Shown here: one piece after another, positions 44,526 through 55,842 of the stretch | How positions within the stretch are numbered: position 1 is the stretch's first letter | How the letters are laid out: every line of letters starts with the position of its first letter | Origin: Batkoa obscura | Taxonomy: Eukaryota > Entomophthoromycota > Entomophthoromycetes > Entomophthorales > Batkoaceae | DNA: 64,000 bases | Reading direction: 5' to 3' | Assembly: GCA_030770535.1 (NCBI GenBank) | Contig: JASVEC010000065.1 | Coordinates: 1-64,000 of the forward strand | Notes under the pieces: model-generated | What the model saw: the letters and a program-made list of their open reading frames with translations, nothing else | Told to the model about the DNA's origin: nothing | Database searches by the model: none | Program-made: the position numbers and the translations under genes

Positions 44526-45258
44526 TAGCTAATAAATATACATATAGTATCAAGTCAATAGTCTATTTTGATATATCTAAATCTTCCTCAAACCTATACC
44601 TGTAATTATTATCCCTAACTAAACTAGTGGCGGTAATGAACAAATCTTCAAAATATAAAATAAGGGAGCTTAGTAAATAAGGAAAATATTCTTATAAATT
44701 AAATTTCATTAATGTTTCAAGATAATAAATTGAAAAAACTAAAATTAACACTCTACTTTGCTATCCTTATAAATTCAAATGTTTGAAAAATAGTGTAAAG
44801 TATTATCATCGCTATTCCTTTTATGGTCACCTTTAGTCACCTGTAACATAAATCTATTGTCTACTAACCCATGGAACTTTACAAAAAAGAAAACAAATCG
44901 TAGGATGCATTATTGTAAAAATTTTAATTTAAATATAGGCTATTAAACAATTGGGGGTTTATCCTTTCAAGAACTCTAAAAAACTTGGGCTATTATTGTT
45001 AATATTTAGCATTGGGTGAAAAAGCAACTCTTTCAAACTTGATTTTGAATTTATGTTAACATTATCTTGAGCACAGATTTCTTCAAAGGTCACTTAACTT
45101 ACTATTTTTATATAGTTATATCCAAATTTAAATAATAAATCAGTTGAGTACTATAGCTTTACTAAGTTAGATTTTCAATATTATTGTTAATTAAATACAA
45201 TCGCTAATACATTTGAAAATAATAATAGCAAACCATAAAATTTATTCAAAAATATCGT
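44500..45258. other. Intergenic between convergent genes
   Basis: AT-rich, no gene; no similarity noticed to the corresponding spacer 56945-58339 beyond the first ~25 bases. Confidence 0.45.
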
Positions 45259-46358
45259 TTATTCTTTAATTTGATAAGGTAAATCAACGAACTGTTTCAA
45301 TTGATCCTTAATAGAAACCTCCAATGGGATGTAATTGATACCAAGTATGTTTTTAGATTTGGTGTTATCTAACTTTGGTAAGTCTTCCTCTTTTGATTCT
45401 TGGTTGATTTCGGATGGTAAAGGAGCATCAGGCAATAATTTCCTTAATAATCCTGAAAATTCTTCCCAGGAAAAGACGCCATTATTACAAATGAATCGCC
45501 CACTTGCACTTTTATTTTCATAAGCTCTAATATGAGCTTCACTCACATTACGTATATCAACATAAGTACGTCCCCCTAAATATAAATATTAGTTATTGCT
45601 GACTATTCAAAATCAAGATTTACCTTTAGGGATAAGCTTATGAACCCCGTTAACATAATCTTTAATGTGATCCAAAGCTACATTACTTTCTTTTCCATTA
45701 ATTGATAACTGCTTAGCACCAACTAAAGGTCCAAATACAACTCCTGGATTGATAGTTAGAATTCTGTATTTACCAGGGTGTTGCTTCTCAAACTCCCATA
45801 CTTTCAATTCAGCTTGAGTTTTAGAATATGAGTAAGCACATGACTCAATAGTTTCTTTATAGTTAAAATCTTTTTCGGTATAGTAATCCTGCTTAATGTC
45901 AAAAGTAGTGAATACAGAAGATACACTACTAGTTACAATAATGTCGGTGATAGTATCAACCTTCAAAATGCTTTCGAGTAAATTTTGGGTTCCTAACCAC
46001 TATTAGTATTGCTAAAACATTATAGATAAATACTAATACCTTCAACTGCAGGTTTGACTTGCTCTTCATATGGATCAGTAGGTAAGTTCTTAATCAAAAC
46101 AGGAGTGGCTAAATGAAACACAGCTTTACACCCTTTTAATGCTGGAAGGAAAGAATCCTTTTTCAACAAATCAGCTTCAAATATATTTAACTGATTTGGG
46201 AACTCTTCTTTCCATCGATTCAATATATCACATCTAGGGTCTTGAAGTTTTCTTGCTGTGGTGTTGATAACATAGCCAAGGTTTAACAAATCAAAAACCA
46301 CTTGCTGTGCTATATATCCTGTTCCTCCGCTTACTAAAACTTGCTCTTTTAAAGCCAT
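45259..46358 (-). CDS. Gre2-type NADPH-dependent ketoreductase (extended SDR), left copy
   Basis: Minus-strand exons 46358-46040, 45992-45624 and 45575-45259 (1005 nt, 334 aa); introns of 47 and 48 nt, the first with a TACTAAT branch site 12 bases from its acceptor. Rossmann motif GGTGYIAQQV (residues ~11-20), a downstream TSS (VTSSVSS) and the catalytic YSYSK, i.e. YxxxK. This is the Gre2/methylglyoxal-reductase/dihydroflavonol-reductase-like family, cytosolic enzymes reducing aldehydes and ketones with NADPH. Length is normal. Third member of the duplicated cassette; its copy at 55843-56944 has the same exon structure. Part of exon 1 (46036-46213) is identical to the copy whereas exon 2 is diverged. 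Substrate not predictable. Confidence 0.93.
46036..46213 (-). repeat. Short conversion tract in the SDR exon 1, left
   Basis: About 178 bases identical to 55988-56166, bounded by clearly diverged sequence on both sides (start of exon 1; intron 1). Confidence 0.75.
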
Positions 46359-47407
46359 ATTTTTGATGAGTTAAATATTAAAAAATGAAAAAAGTTAAGA
46401 ATTTGTTTAATTACTGTTTTATCCACCTAGGCCAATCAAAAGCGAAGTTAATAAGCGAACGATGTCAGTATTCTTGAAGGGAATAGTTTCAACGTACTCG
46501 ATAATTCTTAATTCTCAACATGACACTATTCGTTAATAAAAATAGTTCCATAATGATTTTTAAAAAACGTCAAAAATAACTTAACACTATTTGTAAATCT
46601 TTCTATACACTATAATTTGTTGTCATACTGTTTTGATCCTTGAAAAATGATATCCAAGTGTTTCTTTGATAAAATATTAAATCGAAATATGTGTAAAGAC
46701 TTTGATCAGGCATGTCTGGAGAGATATTTAGCGGGCAAACTAAAGAATGTTTCATAAATAAACCTTACCCACAACTCTTTCAAAATATGAGATAATTTTT
46801 ATCTAATAAGCATCCTATTCACTAAAATAAATAGAGTTAAACAGTGACTGAGATGAAAAATAGATAACTATAAATTTTTTATGGGTTGTTGAAGCATTGT
46901 TACAATAATAAAAGGCCGTAGGATCACTAAAAGTTAAGACAAAGATAGGTGCCACCTGAAACCAAATGACACTGATATAAAAGAAGATTAAATACTTAAT
47001 AGCTTATTTTAATCCTTAAAAAATTAAAGATGTTTTACAAGTCATAAGAGCGATAGAGAGAAGGGATATCAAAATTTTTGTACTATGAGGATTTAGTAAA
47101 AAAAGCAGTTGTTGGATTAGAAACTATCGCCAATATGTATATGGTTAGTTTCAGTCCAACATTAGTAAAAAAACTTATGGAATAGAAATAGTAGTAAAAA
47201 AGTTAATAATAGAATGCATTTTTAAATACTTTTATTAAAAACAAATATGGTGATGTTTTTTTTGGCTTCATTACTTTTTCCATTTTTTAAGTGCTATTTA
47301 AATAAAAGACTGTTGATAATTCTTAAATACAAAAATATATCTCCATATAATAGCTTTGATAGCAATTCCTTTCAAAATAACAATGTCAAACTATTATTTC
47401 CCATATT
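46359..47407. other. Intergenic, one MITE
   Basis: Contains the MITE at 47246-47348. Not similar to the corresponding spacer on the right side, so the arms differ here. No gene seen. Confidence 0.5.
47246..47348 (-). mobile_element. MITE-like TATGGGG element, copy 20
   Basis: Minus orientation, complete ends TATGGTGATG and ATCTCCATATA. It lies ~60 bases outside the left arm boundary and is absent from the right side. Confidence 0.75.
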
Positions 47408-47456
47408 TATGTCCCTTTTTACCACGATTCTTATTATCATACTCTTTATTTGCTAA

Positions 47457-48002
47457 TTAACGCTTATTGTATTTGTGTCCTTTATTAAGATGTCTCTTAC
47501 GATTGATGGATTCAGGATTTAAATGTTTATTCATTTTTATATCATCTCCACGTTTATCATATTGACTCTTGTTTTTGTTATCATGATTAGCTTTATGGTG
47601 TCCTTTATTGCTATTATGTTTGTGATTGTTATGTCCAGTATTGAGATTTTGAGAATAACTTTCACCACGTTTAGCATTATGATGGCCTTTAGAAACTACC
47701 TTATTACTATGCTCTGAATGCTTTTTGTTACTGTCTTTGTGATGACCGGCAGAGTTCAAATGATGATTTGAATCTTCATCTCGTTTATTGCAATGAGACT
47801 TATTTTCTATTTCACGTTTATTTACATTATTATACTTATTGTGTTTATATTCAAGTTTACCATTAGCATAATTATTAGATTTGAGACCTAAACCATAACT
47901 TAATAGTGGGTGATAGACATCATTATTATTTCCACTATTAGTTGATAAAGGAGTAGAAGCTACTAAAGAAAGAATAAACAGAATGATGTATGACCTATAC
48001 AT
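47457..48002 (-). CDS. His/Asn/Lys-rich secreted precursor with KR sites, left copy
   Basis: 181 aa. Signal peptide MYRSYIILFILSLVAS (1-16). The rest is hydrophilic, rich in His, Asn and Lys, with six Lys/Arg-Arg sites (NVNKR, HCNKR, HNAKR, QYDKR, NRKR, KYNKR at the end) that Kex2 would cut to release peptides of about 10-35 residues. Segments between sites are related (SNKGHH, NTGHNNHKHN, DSNHHLNSAGHH) so the protein is a degenerate repeat. His clusters could bind Cu, Ni or Zn. One Cys only. The right copy differs at a single residue (Ala/Ser in HHKxN). Low-complexity, protein-like sequence seems to continue a short way past the end. Family not recognised. Confidence 0.78.
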   Translation of the reverse strand: MYRSYIILFILSLVASTPLSTNSGNNNDVYHPLLSYGLGLKSNNYANGKLEYKHNKYNNVNKREIENKSHCNKRDEDSNHHLNSAGHHKDSNKKHSEHSNKVVSKGHHNAKRGESYSQNLNTGHNNHKHNSNKGHHKANHDNKNKSQYDKRGDDIKMNKHLNPESINRKRHLNKGHKYNKR

Positions 48003-48339
48003 ATTAAGAATAAAATTAGTTGACTGTTTTTGTTTTTGTTTTTGTTTTTGAGATTATTGCTTTTGATAAGTATTTATTGATAATTTCTCTAATATTTATA
48101 TTGTTCATACTTCACTATACATTTGAAGCCAAGAAATGGGTTGGGGTAATTAATTATTTAACTTTATATATAGATACAATATATGTCAATGTTTTTTATA
48201 ACATATTATATAATCTTTTCTTGGCCTATAAATTGAAAGCCGCTAATAGTTATGAATTGCATTTTATACATTGATAGTATTAATATTCCTTTTGATTTGA
48301 CTCATATGATAAGGTTCATTAGTTTATTAGCTACTTTGT

Positions 48340-48390
48340 TATTTTAGTATATTTTATAATGTTATTTTAGTATATTTTATAATATTATTT
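48340..48390 (+). repeat. 25-bp tandem repeat
   Basis: Two units of TTATTTTAGTATATTTTATA plus five bases; mirrored in the right arm near 53803-53853. Confidence 0.75.
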
Positions 48391-48548
48391 GTAATTTTAA
48401 GTATAAGTTTATTATTAGCTTATACAAATGGTATTATCTAAACGCATATATATATGTGTTATAGATAAAATTATATAGTTTGTTAGGGATTAGGATAATA
48501 TTAAATTAACTGAATATAGTTTTTATTAACATAAAATTAGATAGGATT

Positions 48549-48650
48549 TAGGGATGTTTTTTTAGCTTCAGCATTTTTTCCATCTTTTAAGTGCTATTTG
48601 AGTGGAAAAATTGTTAGTAAAATTCTTAAATACAAAAATACATCCCCATT
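48549..48650 (-). mobile_element. MITE-like TATGGGG element, copy 21
   Basis: Minus orientation; TTAGGGATGTTTTTTTAGC start, ACATCCCCATT end. Present in both palindrome arms, so it was there before the last homogenisation. Confidence 0.75.
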
Positions 48651-49457
48651 TTTTATTAATTTTATAGCCAAACTTAATTCTAAATTAATTTGTTTATCAA
48701 AACCTGCATAAATAAAATATTATTTGATTATTTTTAAGAAACGTAAAGTGACATTCTTTTATTCGACTTTAAAACTTAAAGATATTGGCTATTAAAACAA
48801 GACAGAAAGTTAGATTAGTAACTGTATTTCAAAATGAAAAAAGATATTAGTACATTATATTAATTAATAAGTTAATTACTGTTTTAAATTTTAAGCTGGT
48901 TGAAATTGAACAAAAATACTCAAAAAATACATCCTTATATATAGCAATCTATGAGGATAATAGATAAATTATAGCATTTTCATATCAGTCCAGGTTATAT
49001 GATAATTTGATGATAAGTCAAACTAAATAAATTGGTCCTATTATAACTATTGTGACAAAGATTAGATAAAATACAGCGGATCAAAATGAGAATATTGTAG
49101 AAGAAAAGAGAAATGAAAACACAACCAGGATTTAAAGATAAAAATTATATTAACTGTAGAGCGCTGTAGCTTCATATAAACATAAATTAAATTGACAATC
49201 ATAAAGGTTTTGCATTCTTTTATTACTATCAATATGTTTTTTACTTAACTAATTTCGGCTTTAAAATAAATATAGAATTCCAAACATTCACTTTATTATA
49301 TTTAAAAGTGTAAAGTATAATTCATAGTATATAAGATGGTATCATTAACGTCAGAAAATATGTTTAATCCTTTGTTTTAGGAAGAATGCGATATATAAAA
49401 AATAACAAAATATTTTATATAATAATTCTATAAAAATATTATTAAATGCAATGTTAA

Positions 49458-50950
49458 TTATAATGTAAATTTACTTGAGTTCCTTTCCATTTCAAAGTCA
49501 TAGTCATTGCAACTTTCGTATGCTATAAAGCTGTAAATAAGAATAATATAAAATTAAATGTAGATTTACCTAAGACATGTTGCTTAAAACGATTATCAAT
49601 ATCAAACCAAGATAGCATTGGAATTTCGTTTAATTTGCTATAGATGATATCAATATAGTGTGGCTTCTTATTATGAGAATTAGAAAAAGTAAGGGATAAT
49701 GGGTTCTTAAGCTTATGATTGAACTTGATTTCGTTGCTTGCATCACTCTCATTATCTTCTGGAAATTGTAAATGAGAGATATGAACGTATTTAAGATTTG
49801 GAAAGAGCATCATAAAATAAAACAAATTTTGAAATGAAGACTTTAAAATATTAATTTGCAACTTTTTAATATATATACATTGAATCAAACTACTCTGACT
49901 TGGTAACTGATTATAGTATTCAATATCTGTTAAATTACTATTGCTTAAATCAAATTTCTTTAGTATACAGTTGTCATCTTTAAGGTCGGGTACACAAAAG
50001 GTAACTGTATCGATGTTTGGTAATAAATTGATCAATTTGAGCATATCTTTCGACAAATAATAACATATGATTGATTTCAACGTTGTTATTTTGTTAAAGT
50101 CATATTCACTTAATACATCCGACCCAAGTGGACCTAAAGAACGAATATTCGAATCCTCAATTCCTCTAGCATTGAAATTGTCTAAGTTAATACCAAACAA
50201 ATCCAACTTCACCCTTTTCAGTTTATTTAAATTCCCAAAGCAATTGACATCAAAACCGCTATGAACATTACCATTTATTGTTAGTTCTAAATCTGAATTA
50301 AAATCTATATGACGCTTGTAATTAGCAGGTTTGTCAAAATATTTGACGAACAATTTTAATACTCTTAATTTATTAAATTCCACCTTAATCTTATCAAGTC
50401 CATCAAGGTCTAAAGAAAATTGAGAACTTAGCTTAAATGATATTAGTTTTGATGGATTCAAAAACCCAAAAATGGTCCCGATGTTCCCTTGATAGTTGTC
50501 AATTTCAACACACTCAGCTTGTTGTAAATATTTTTCAAAAACCCTTAAATTAAAAATATAATCTTCATAATGAAGATGTAACTTAATCTTTTTCAATTTT
50601 GGAAGCACTACAGCTAATTTAACAAATTTACTTTCATCATTAAAAATTCCATCATAAAATATTGAATTTACATTTGGACAATACTTAATAAAATTGATAG
50701 TATGTTCATTTAAACTCAAATATCTTACTAATGGTCCATGCTTTTTAATAAATATCTCCTGATAATTCATGTACTTTCTCTTGTCTTTATCAAAATAAAC
50801 TGTGTGAGTTAAATTATATTTGATTATTCCATTTATGATACTAAACAATGATTTATTTAAAAAACGAAGGTTGAATAATTCTTTTGGATTTAATAACTGG
50901 AATATCTCTTCTAATAATATATCTGATAAACTGTCAAAAGTTGGTTTCAT
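49458..50950 (-). CDS. F-box protein with C-terminal LRR-like region, left copy
   Basis: Minus-strand exons 50950-49570 and 49522-49458 (1446 nt, 481 aa), intron 47 nt. F-box at residues 5-45 (FDSLSDILLEEIFQLLNPKE, LRFLNKSL), then ~400 residues with irregular Leu-rich repeats (LPKLKKIKLHL, LNKLKRVKLDLFGI, LPNIDTVTFCVPDL). F-box proteins join Skp1 in SCF ubiquitin ligases and use such repeats to bind the target. Without splicing the frame ends 475 aa with FNFILFLFTAL, which is the translated intron; splicing replaces that with AYESCNDYDFEMERNSSKFTL. Identical to the right copy. Divergently oriented from it across the palindrome centre. Confidence 0.88.
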
Positions 50951-51242
50951 TTTGTTATTAAATAAAAGAATTTTATTTAAGTTTATATATCTTTTGCCAT
51001 TTAGGAACAGACTGTTTTTAACCCAATCAAAAAAAGAAGAGTAAAGATTTAGAGTAGTAACAAACTTGAAGGTAAATGAAATAAAAATAGATGAATAGCT
51101 ACTTATGTTTAACTAATAAATTAAATTCACTTGGTATATTGTTAGAACTTTACTCTTCTTTTTTGATTGGGTTAAAAACAGTCTGTTCCTAAATGGCAAA
51201 AGATATATAAACTTAAATAAAATTCTTTTATTTAATAACAAA
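50951..51242. promoter_or_regulatory. Shared divergent promoter at the palindrome centre
   Basis: 292 bases between two identical F-box start codons, of which the outer ~95 on each side are mirror images and the middle ~101 (51047-51147) is single-copy. Each gene therefore has the same proximal promoter. TATA-like TTTATATATC lies ~30-40 bases from each start. Confidence 0.6.
51047..51147. other. Single-copy centre of the large palindrome
   Basis: 101 AT-rich bases separating the arms; no gene or repeat recognised. Confidence 0.85.
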
Positions 51243-52735
51243 ATGAAACCAACTTTTGACAGTTTATCAGATATATTATTAGAAGAGATATTCCAGTTAT
51301 TAAATCCAAAAGAATTATTCAACCTTCGTTTTTTAAATAAATCATTGTTTAGTATCATAAATGGAATAATCAAATATAATTTAACTCACACAGTTTATTT
51401 TGATAAAGACAAGAGAAAGTACATGAATTATCAGGAGATATTTATTAAAAAGCATGGACCATTAGTAAGATATTTGAGTTTAAATGAACATACTATCAAT
51501 TTTATTAAGTATTGTCCAAATGTAAATTCAATATTTTATGATGGAATTTTTAATGATGAAAGTAAATTTGTTAAATTAGCTGTAGTGCTTCCAAAATTGA
51601 AAAAGATTAAGTTACATCTTCATTATGAAGATTATATTTTTAATTTAAGGGTTTTTGAAAAATATTTACAACAAGCTGAGTGTGTTGAAATTGACAACTA
51701 TCAAGGGAACATCGGGACCATTTTTGGGTTTTTGAATCCATCAAAACTAATATCATTTAAGCTAAGTTCTCAATTTTCTTTAGACCTTGATGGACTTGAT
51801 AAGATTAAGGTGGAATTTAATAAATTAAGAGTATTAAAATTGTTCGTCAAATATTTTGACAAACCTGCTAATTACAAGCGTCATATAGATTTTAATTCAG
51901 ATTTAGAACTAACAATAAATGGTAATGTTCATAGCGGTTTTGATGTCAATTGCTTTGGGAATTTAAATAAACTGAAAAGGGTGAAGTTGGATTTGTTTGG
52001 TATTAACTTAGACAATTTCAATGCTAGAGGAATTGAGGATTCGAATATTCGTTCTTTAGGTCCACTTGGGTCGGATGTATTAAGTGAATATGACTTTAAC
52101 AAAATAACAACGTTGAAATCAATCATATGTTATTATTTGTCGAAAGATATGCTCAAATTGATCAATTTATTACCAAACATCGATACAGTTACCTTTTGTG
52201 TACCCGACCTTAAAGATGACAACTGTATACTAAAGAAATTTGATTTAAGCAATAGTAATTTAACAGATATTGAATACTATAATCAGTTACCAAGTCAGAG
52301 TAGTTTGATTCAATGTATATATATTAAAAAGTTGCAAATTAATATTTTAAAGTCTTCATTTCAAAATTTGTTTTATTTTATGATGCTCTTTCCAAATCTT
52401 AAATACGTTCATATCTCTCATTTACAATTTCCAGAAGATAATGAGAGTGATGCAAGCAACGAAATCAAGTTCAATCATAAGCTTAAGAACCCATTATCCC
52501 TTACTTTTTCTAATTCTCATAATAAGAAGCCACACTATATTGATATCATCTATAGCAAATTAAACGAAATTCCAATGCTATCTTGGTTTGATATTGATAA
52601 TCGTTTTAAGCAACATGTCTTAGGTAAATCTACATTTAATTTTATATTATTCTTATTTACAGCTTTATAGCATACGAAAGTTGCAATGACTATGACTTTG
52701 AAATGGAAAGGAACTCAAGTAAATTTACATTATAA
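51243..52735 (+). CDS. F-box protein with C-terminal LRR-like region, right copy
   Basis: Exons 51243-52623 and 52671-52735, intron 47 nt (GTAAAT...TTATAG), 481 aa. Same sequence as the left copy at 49458-50950, described there. The intron call rests on its length matching the other introns here, on a GT...AG pair, and on the in-frame 21-residue continuation after it. Confidence 0.88.
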
Positions 52736-54190
52736 TTAACATTGCATTTAATAATATTTTTATAGAATTATTATATAAAATATTTTGTTATTTTTTATAT
52801 ATCGCATTCTTCCTAAAACAAAGGATTAAACATATTTTCTGACGTTAATGATACCATCTTATATACTATGAATTATACTTTACACTTTTAAATATAATAA
52901 AGTGAATGTTTGGAATTCTATATTTATTTTAAAGCCGAAATTAGTTAAGTAAAAAACATATTGATAGTAATAAAAGAATGCAAAACCTTTATGATTGTCA
53001 ATTTAATTTATGTTTATATGAAGCTACAGCGCTCTACAGTTAATATAATTTTTATCTTTAAATCCTGGTTGTGTTTTCATTTCTCTTTTCTTCTACAATA
53101 TTCTCATTTTGATCCGCTGTATTTTATCTAATCTTTGTCACAATAGTTATAATAGGACCAATTTATTTAGTTTGACTTATCATCAAATTATCATATAACC
53201 TGGACTGATATGAAAATGCTATAATTTATCTATTATCCTCATAGATTGCTATATATAAGGATGTATTTTTTGAGTATTTTTGTTCAATTTCAACCAGCTT
53301 AAAATTTAAAACAGTAATTAACTTATTAATTAATATAATGTACTAATATCTTTTTTCATTTTGAAATACAGTTACTAATCTAACTTTCTGTCTTGTTTTA
53401 ATAGCCAATATCTTTAAGTTTTAAAGTCGAATAAAAGAATGTCACTTTACGTTTCTTAAAAATAATCAAATAATATTTTATTTATGCAGGTTTTGATAAA
53501 CAAATTAATTTAGAATTAAGTTTGGCTATAAAATTAATAAAAAATGGGGATGTATTTTTGTATTTAAGAATTTTACTAACAATTTTTCCACTCAAATAGC
53601 ACTTAAAAGATGGAAAAAATGCTGAAGCTAAAAAAACATCCCTAAATCCTATCTAATTTTATGTTAATAAAAACTATATTCAGTTAATTTAATATTATCC
53701 TAATCCCTAACAAACTATATAATTTTATCTATAACACATATATATATGCGTTTAGATAATACCATTTGTATAAGCTAATAATAAACTTATACTTAAAATT
53801 ACAAATAATATTATAAAATATACTAAAATAACATTATAAAATATACTAAAATAACAAAGTAGCTAATAAACTAATGAACCTTATCATATGAGTCAAATCA
53901 AAAGGAATATTAATACTATCAATGTATAAAATGCAATTCATAACTATTAGCGGCTTTCAATTTATAGGCCAAGAAAAGATTATATAATATGTTATAAAAA
54001 ACATTGACATATATTGTATCTATATATAAAGTTAAATAATTAATTACCCCAACCCATTTCTTGGCTTCAAATGTATAGTGAAGTATGAACAATATAAATA
54101 TTAGAGAAATTATCAATAAATACTTATCAAAAGCAATAATCTCAAAAACAAAAACAAAAACAAAAACAGTCAACTAATTTTATTCTTAAT
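52736..54190. other. Intergenic within the palindrome arm
   Basis: Mirror of 48003-49457: MITE, MITE fragment (53253-53283), 25-bp tandem repeat and AAAAAC leader. Confidence 0.55.
53543..53645 (+). mobile_element. MITE-like TATGGGG element, copy 21' (mirror)
   Basis: Mirror of the copy at 48549-48650; ATGGGGATGTATTTTTG start, AACATCCCTAAAT end. Confidence 0.75.
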
Positions 54191-54736
54191 ATGTATAGGT
54201 CATACATCATTCTGTTTATTCTTTCTTTAGTAGCTTCTACTCCTTTATCAACTAATAGTGGAAATAATAATGATGTCTATCACCCACTATTAAGTTATGG
54301 TTTAGGTCTCAAATCTAATAATTATGCTAATGGTAAACTTGAATATAAACACAATAAGTATAATAATGTAAATAAACGTGAAATAGAAAATAAGTCTCAT
54401 TGCAATAAACGAGATGAAGATTCAAATCATCATTTGAACTCTGCCGGTCATCACAAAGACAGTAACAAAAAGCATTCAGAGCATAGTAATAAGGTAGTTT
54501 CTAAAGGCCATCATAATGCTAAACGTGGTGAAAGTTATTCTCAAAATCTCAATACTGGACATAACAATCACAAACATAATAGCAATAAAGGACACCATAA
54601 ATCTAATCATGATAACAAAAACAAGAGTCAATATGATAAACGTGGAGATGATATAAAAATGAATAAACATTTAAATCCTGAATCCATCAATCGTAAGAGA
54701 CATCTTAATAAAGGACACAAATACAATAAGCGTTAA
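54191..54736 (+). CDS. His/Asn/Lys-rich secreted precursor with KR sites, right copy
   Basis: 181 aa, identical to the left copy except Ser for Ala in HHKSN. Features as described at 47457-48002. The leader just upstream is a pure AAAAAC repeat (54146-54170). Downstream of the end, similar Lys/Asn/Tyr/His-rich coding-like sequence (KKGHRNNKRVFGNK) runs on towards about 54877 on this side only, which suggests the gene family once had a longer member. Confidence 0.78.
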   Translation: MYRSYIILFILSLVASTPLSTNSGNNNDVYHPLLSYGLGLKSNNYANGKLEYKHNKYNNVNKREIENKSHCNKRDEDSNHHLNSAGHHKDSNKKHSEHSNKVVSKGHHNAKRGESYSQNLNTGHNNHKHNSNKGHHKSNHDNKNKSQYDKRGDDIKMNKHLNPESINRKRHLNKGHKYNKR

Positions 54737-55842
54737 TTAGCAAATAAAGAGTATGATAATAAGAATCGTGGTAAAAAGGGGCATAGAAATAACAAACGTG
54801 TATTTGGAAACAAAACTGATAAGTATGACAAATATAAAAAGTATGGAAGTCAAAAAGATCAAAAACACAAAGACTGATAATTTCAACATTTTTGTTTCAA
54901 AAGGAATTACTATCAAGATGATTGCTGTTGTGCTTAATAAAGTATCTGAAAATATATTGCTATTGATTTTTTTAGTTTTTACATTATGTTATATGAATGC
55001 ACTATTTATGTGGATCTTAAATGAGTCATAAAACTTTGTTGACATTTTAATATATTTTAAGTGTTTGTAAATAATATTATCTTCAATTATTATGTATTTA
55101 CATACTAAAAGTATAATGATTAAGGGAAAGCATACTATAAAAAATGGATAAATCTTCAAATATTATTTTAAATACAGTGTGAACCACTTTCCTTTAAGTG
55201 TTCTTCCATTAAGACATTGTGGTACTTTAGCCTTTCGTCCCCAACTCATAACCTTCTAGTCGCTATAAATTCTATTTCTAAGGCTGTGTCAACTTTTGAG
55301 AATTTCGATCCACAATTTGCAGCAAATTTTTATTCTTCAGCTCCGCGGGCTACTTACTGTATGTATACCAGATTTGCATTTGAACCACATCCAGAACAAC
55401 TGTCTGAGACTTCATTCATCTATTTGAGCTTTCTTTATAAATATTAAGCCACTTGAGGTTTTGCCCTTTCAGAAAAAGCATTACTTTAAATCTATAGTTT
55501 ATTAATAAAATAAAATGATTATAGCAGGTTATATTTAGATGTCTTTCATTGTTTTTAATTTGTATTTAGCTTTTTTAACGTGTAGTTTAATAATATAAAA
55601 ACTATAATACTTGATCTCATGCTAAAAAAAACTAATTTCAAATTAAAACCAATAAATGACATCTAGTTACATCTATTCTAAAGTTAGGATGTTATTAATA
55701 TCAAACAATTATGTGTAAACATTTGACCATTTAAAAGCCACTGACGTCACCCCTTTTAAAGATTGGCTAATTTGATGAGATTAAAAAGCTAAATAAATAA
55801 TTAGACTAAAAAAATTTATCAACAATCTATCAGATAAAAACT
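54737..55842. other. Intergenic with a GC-richer fragment
   Basis: Not homologous to the left-side spacer. 55190-55450 is notably less AT-rich, with a 76-codon open frame (55217-55447) of protein-like composition (FDPQFAANFYSSAPRATYC). It may be a relic of a lost gene; family not recognised. Confidence 0.4.
55217..55447 (+). pseudogene. Possible gene relic, unrecognised
   Basis: The open frame has balanced composition and higher GC than neighbouring spacer, yet no signal peptide, start context or domain. A real short gene cannot be excluded. Confidence 0.25.

Larger units (their letters stand above)
48003..49457. other. Intergenic within the palindrome arm
   Basis: Contains a (TTTTTG)n-type leader next to the precursor start (48027-48050), a 25-bp tandem repeat (48340-48390), a MITE (48549-48650) and a MITE fragment (48911-48941). 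Mirrored at 52736-54190. Confidence 0.55.
47408..51046. repeat. Left arm of the large palindrome
   Basis: About 3.6 kb whose reverse complement equals 51148-54785. I noticed only one base substitution (in the His-rich precursor) and one A-run length change (near 51030). The arm holds the His-rich precursor, a MITE and the F-box gene. Confidence 0.92.
51148..54785. repeat. Right arm of the large palindrome
   Basis: Mirror of 47408-51046. Right boundary is set where GTGGTAAAAAGGGGCATAGA departs from the left arm's GTGGTAAAAAGGGACATAAA. Confidence 0.92.
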
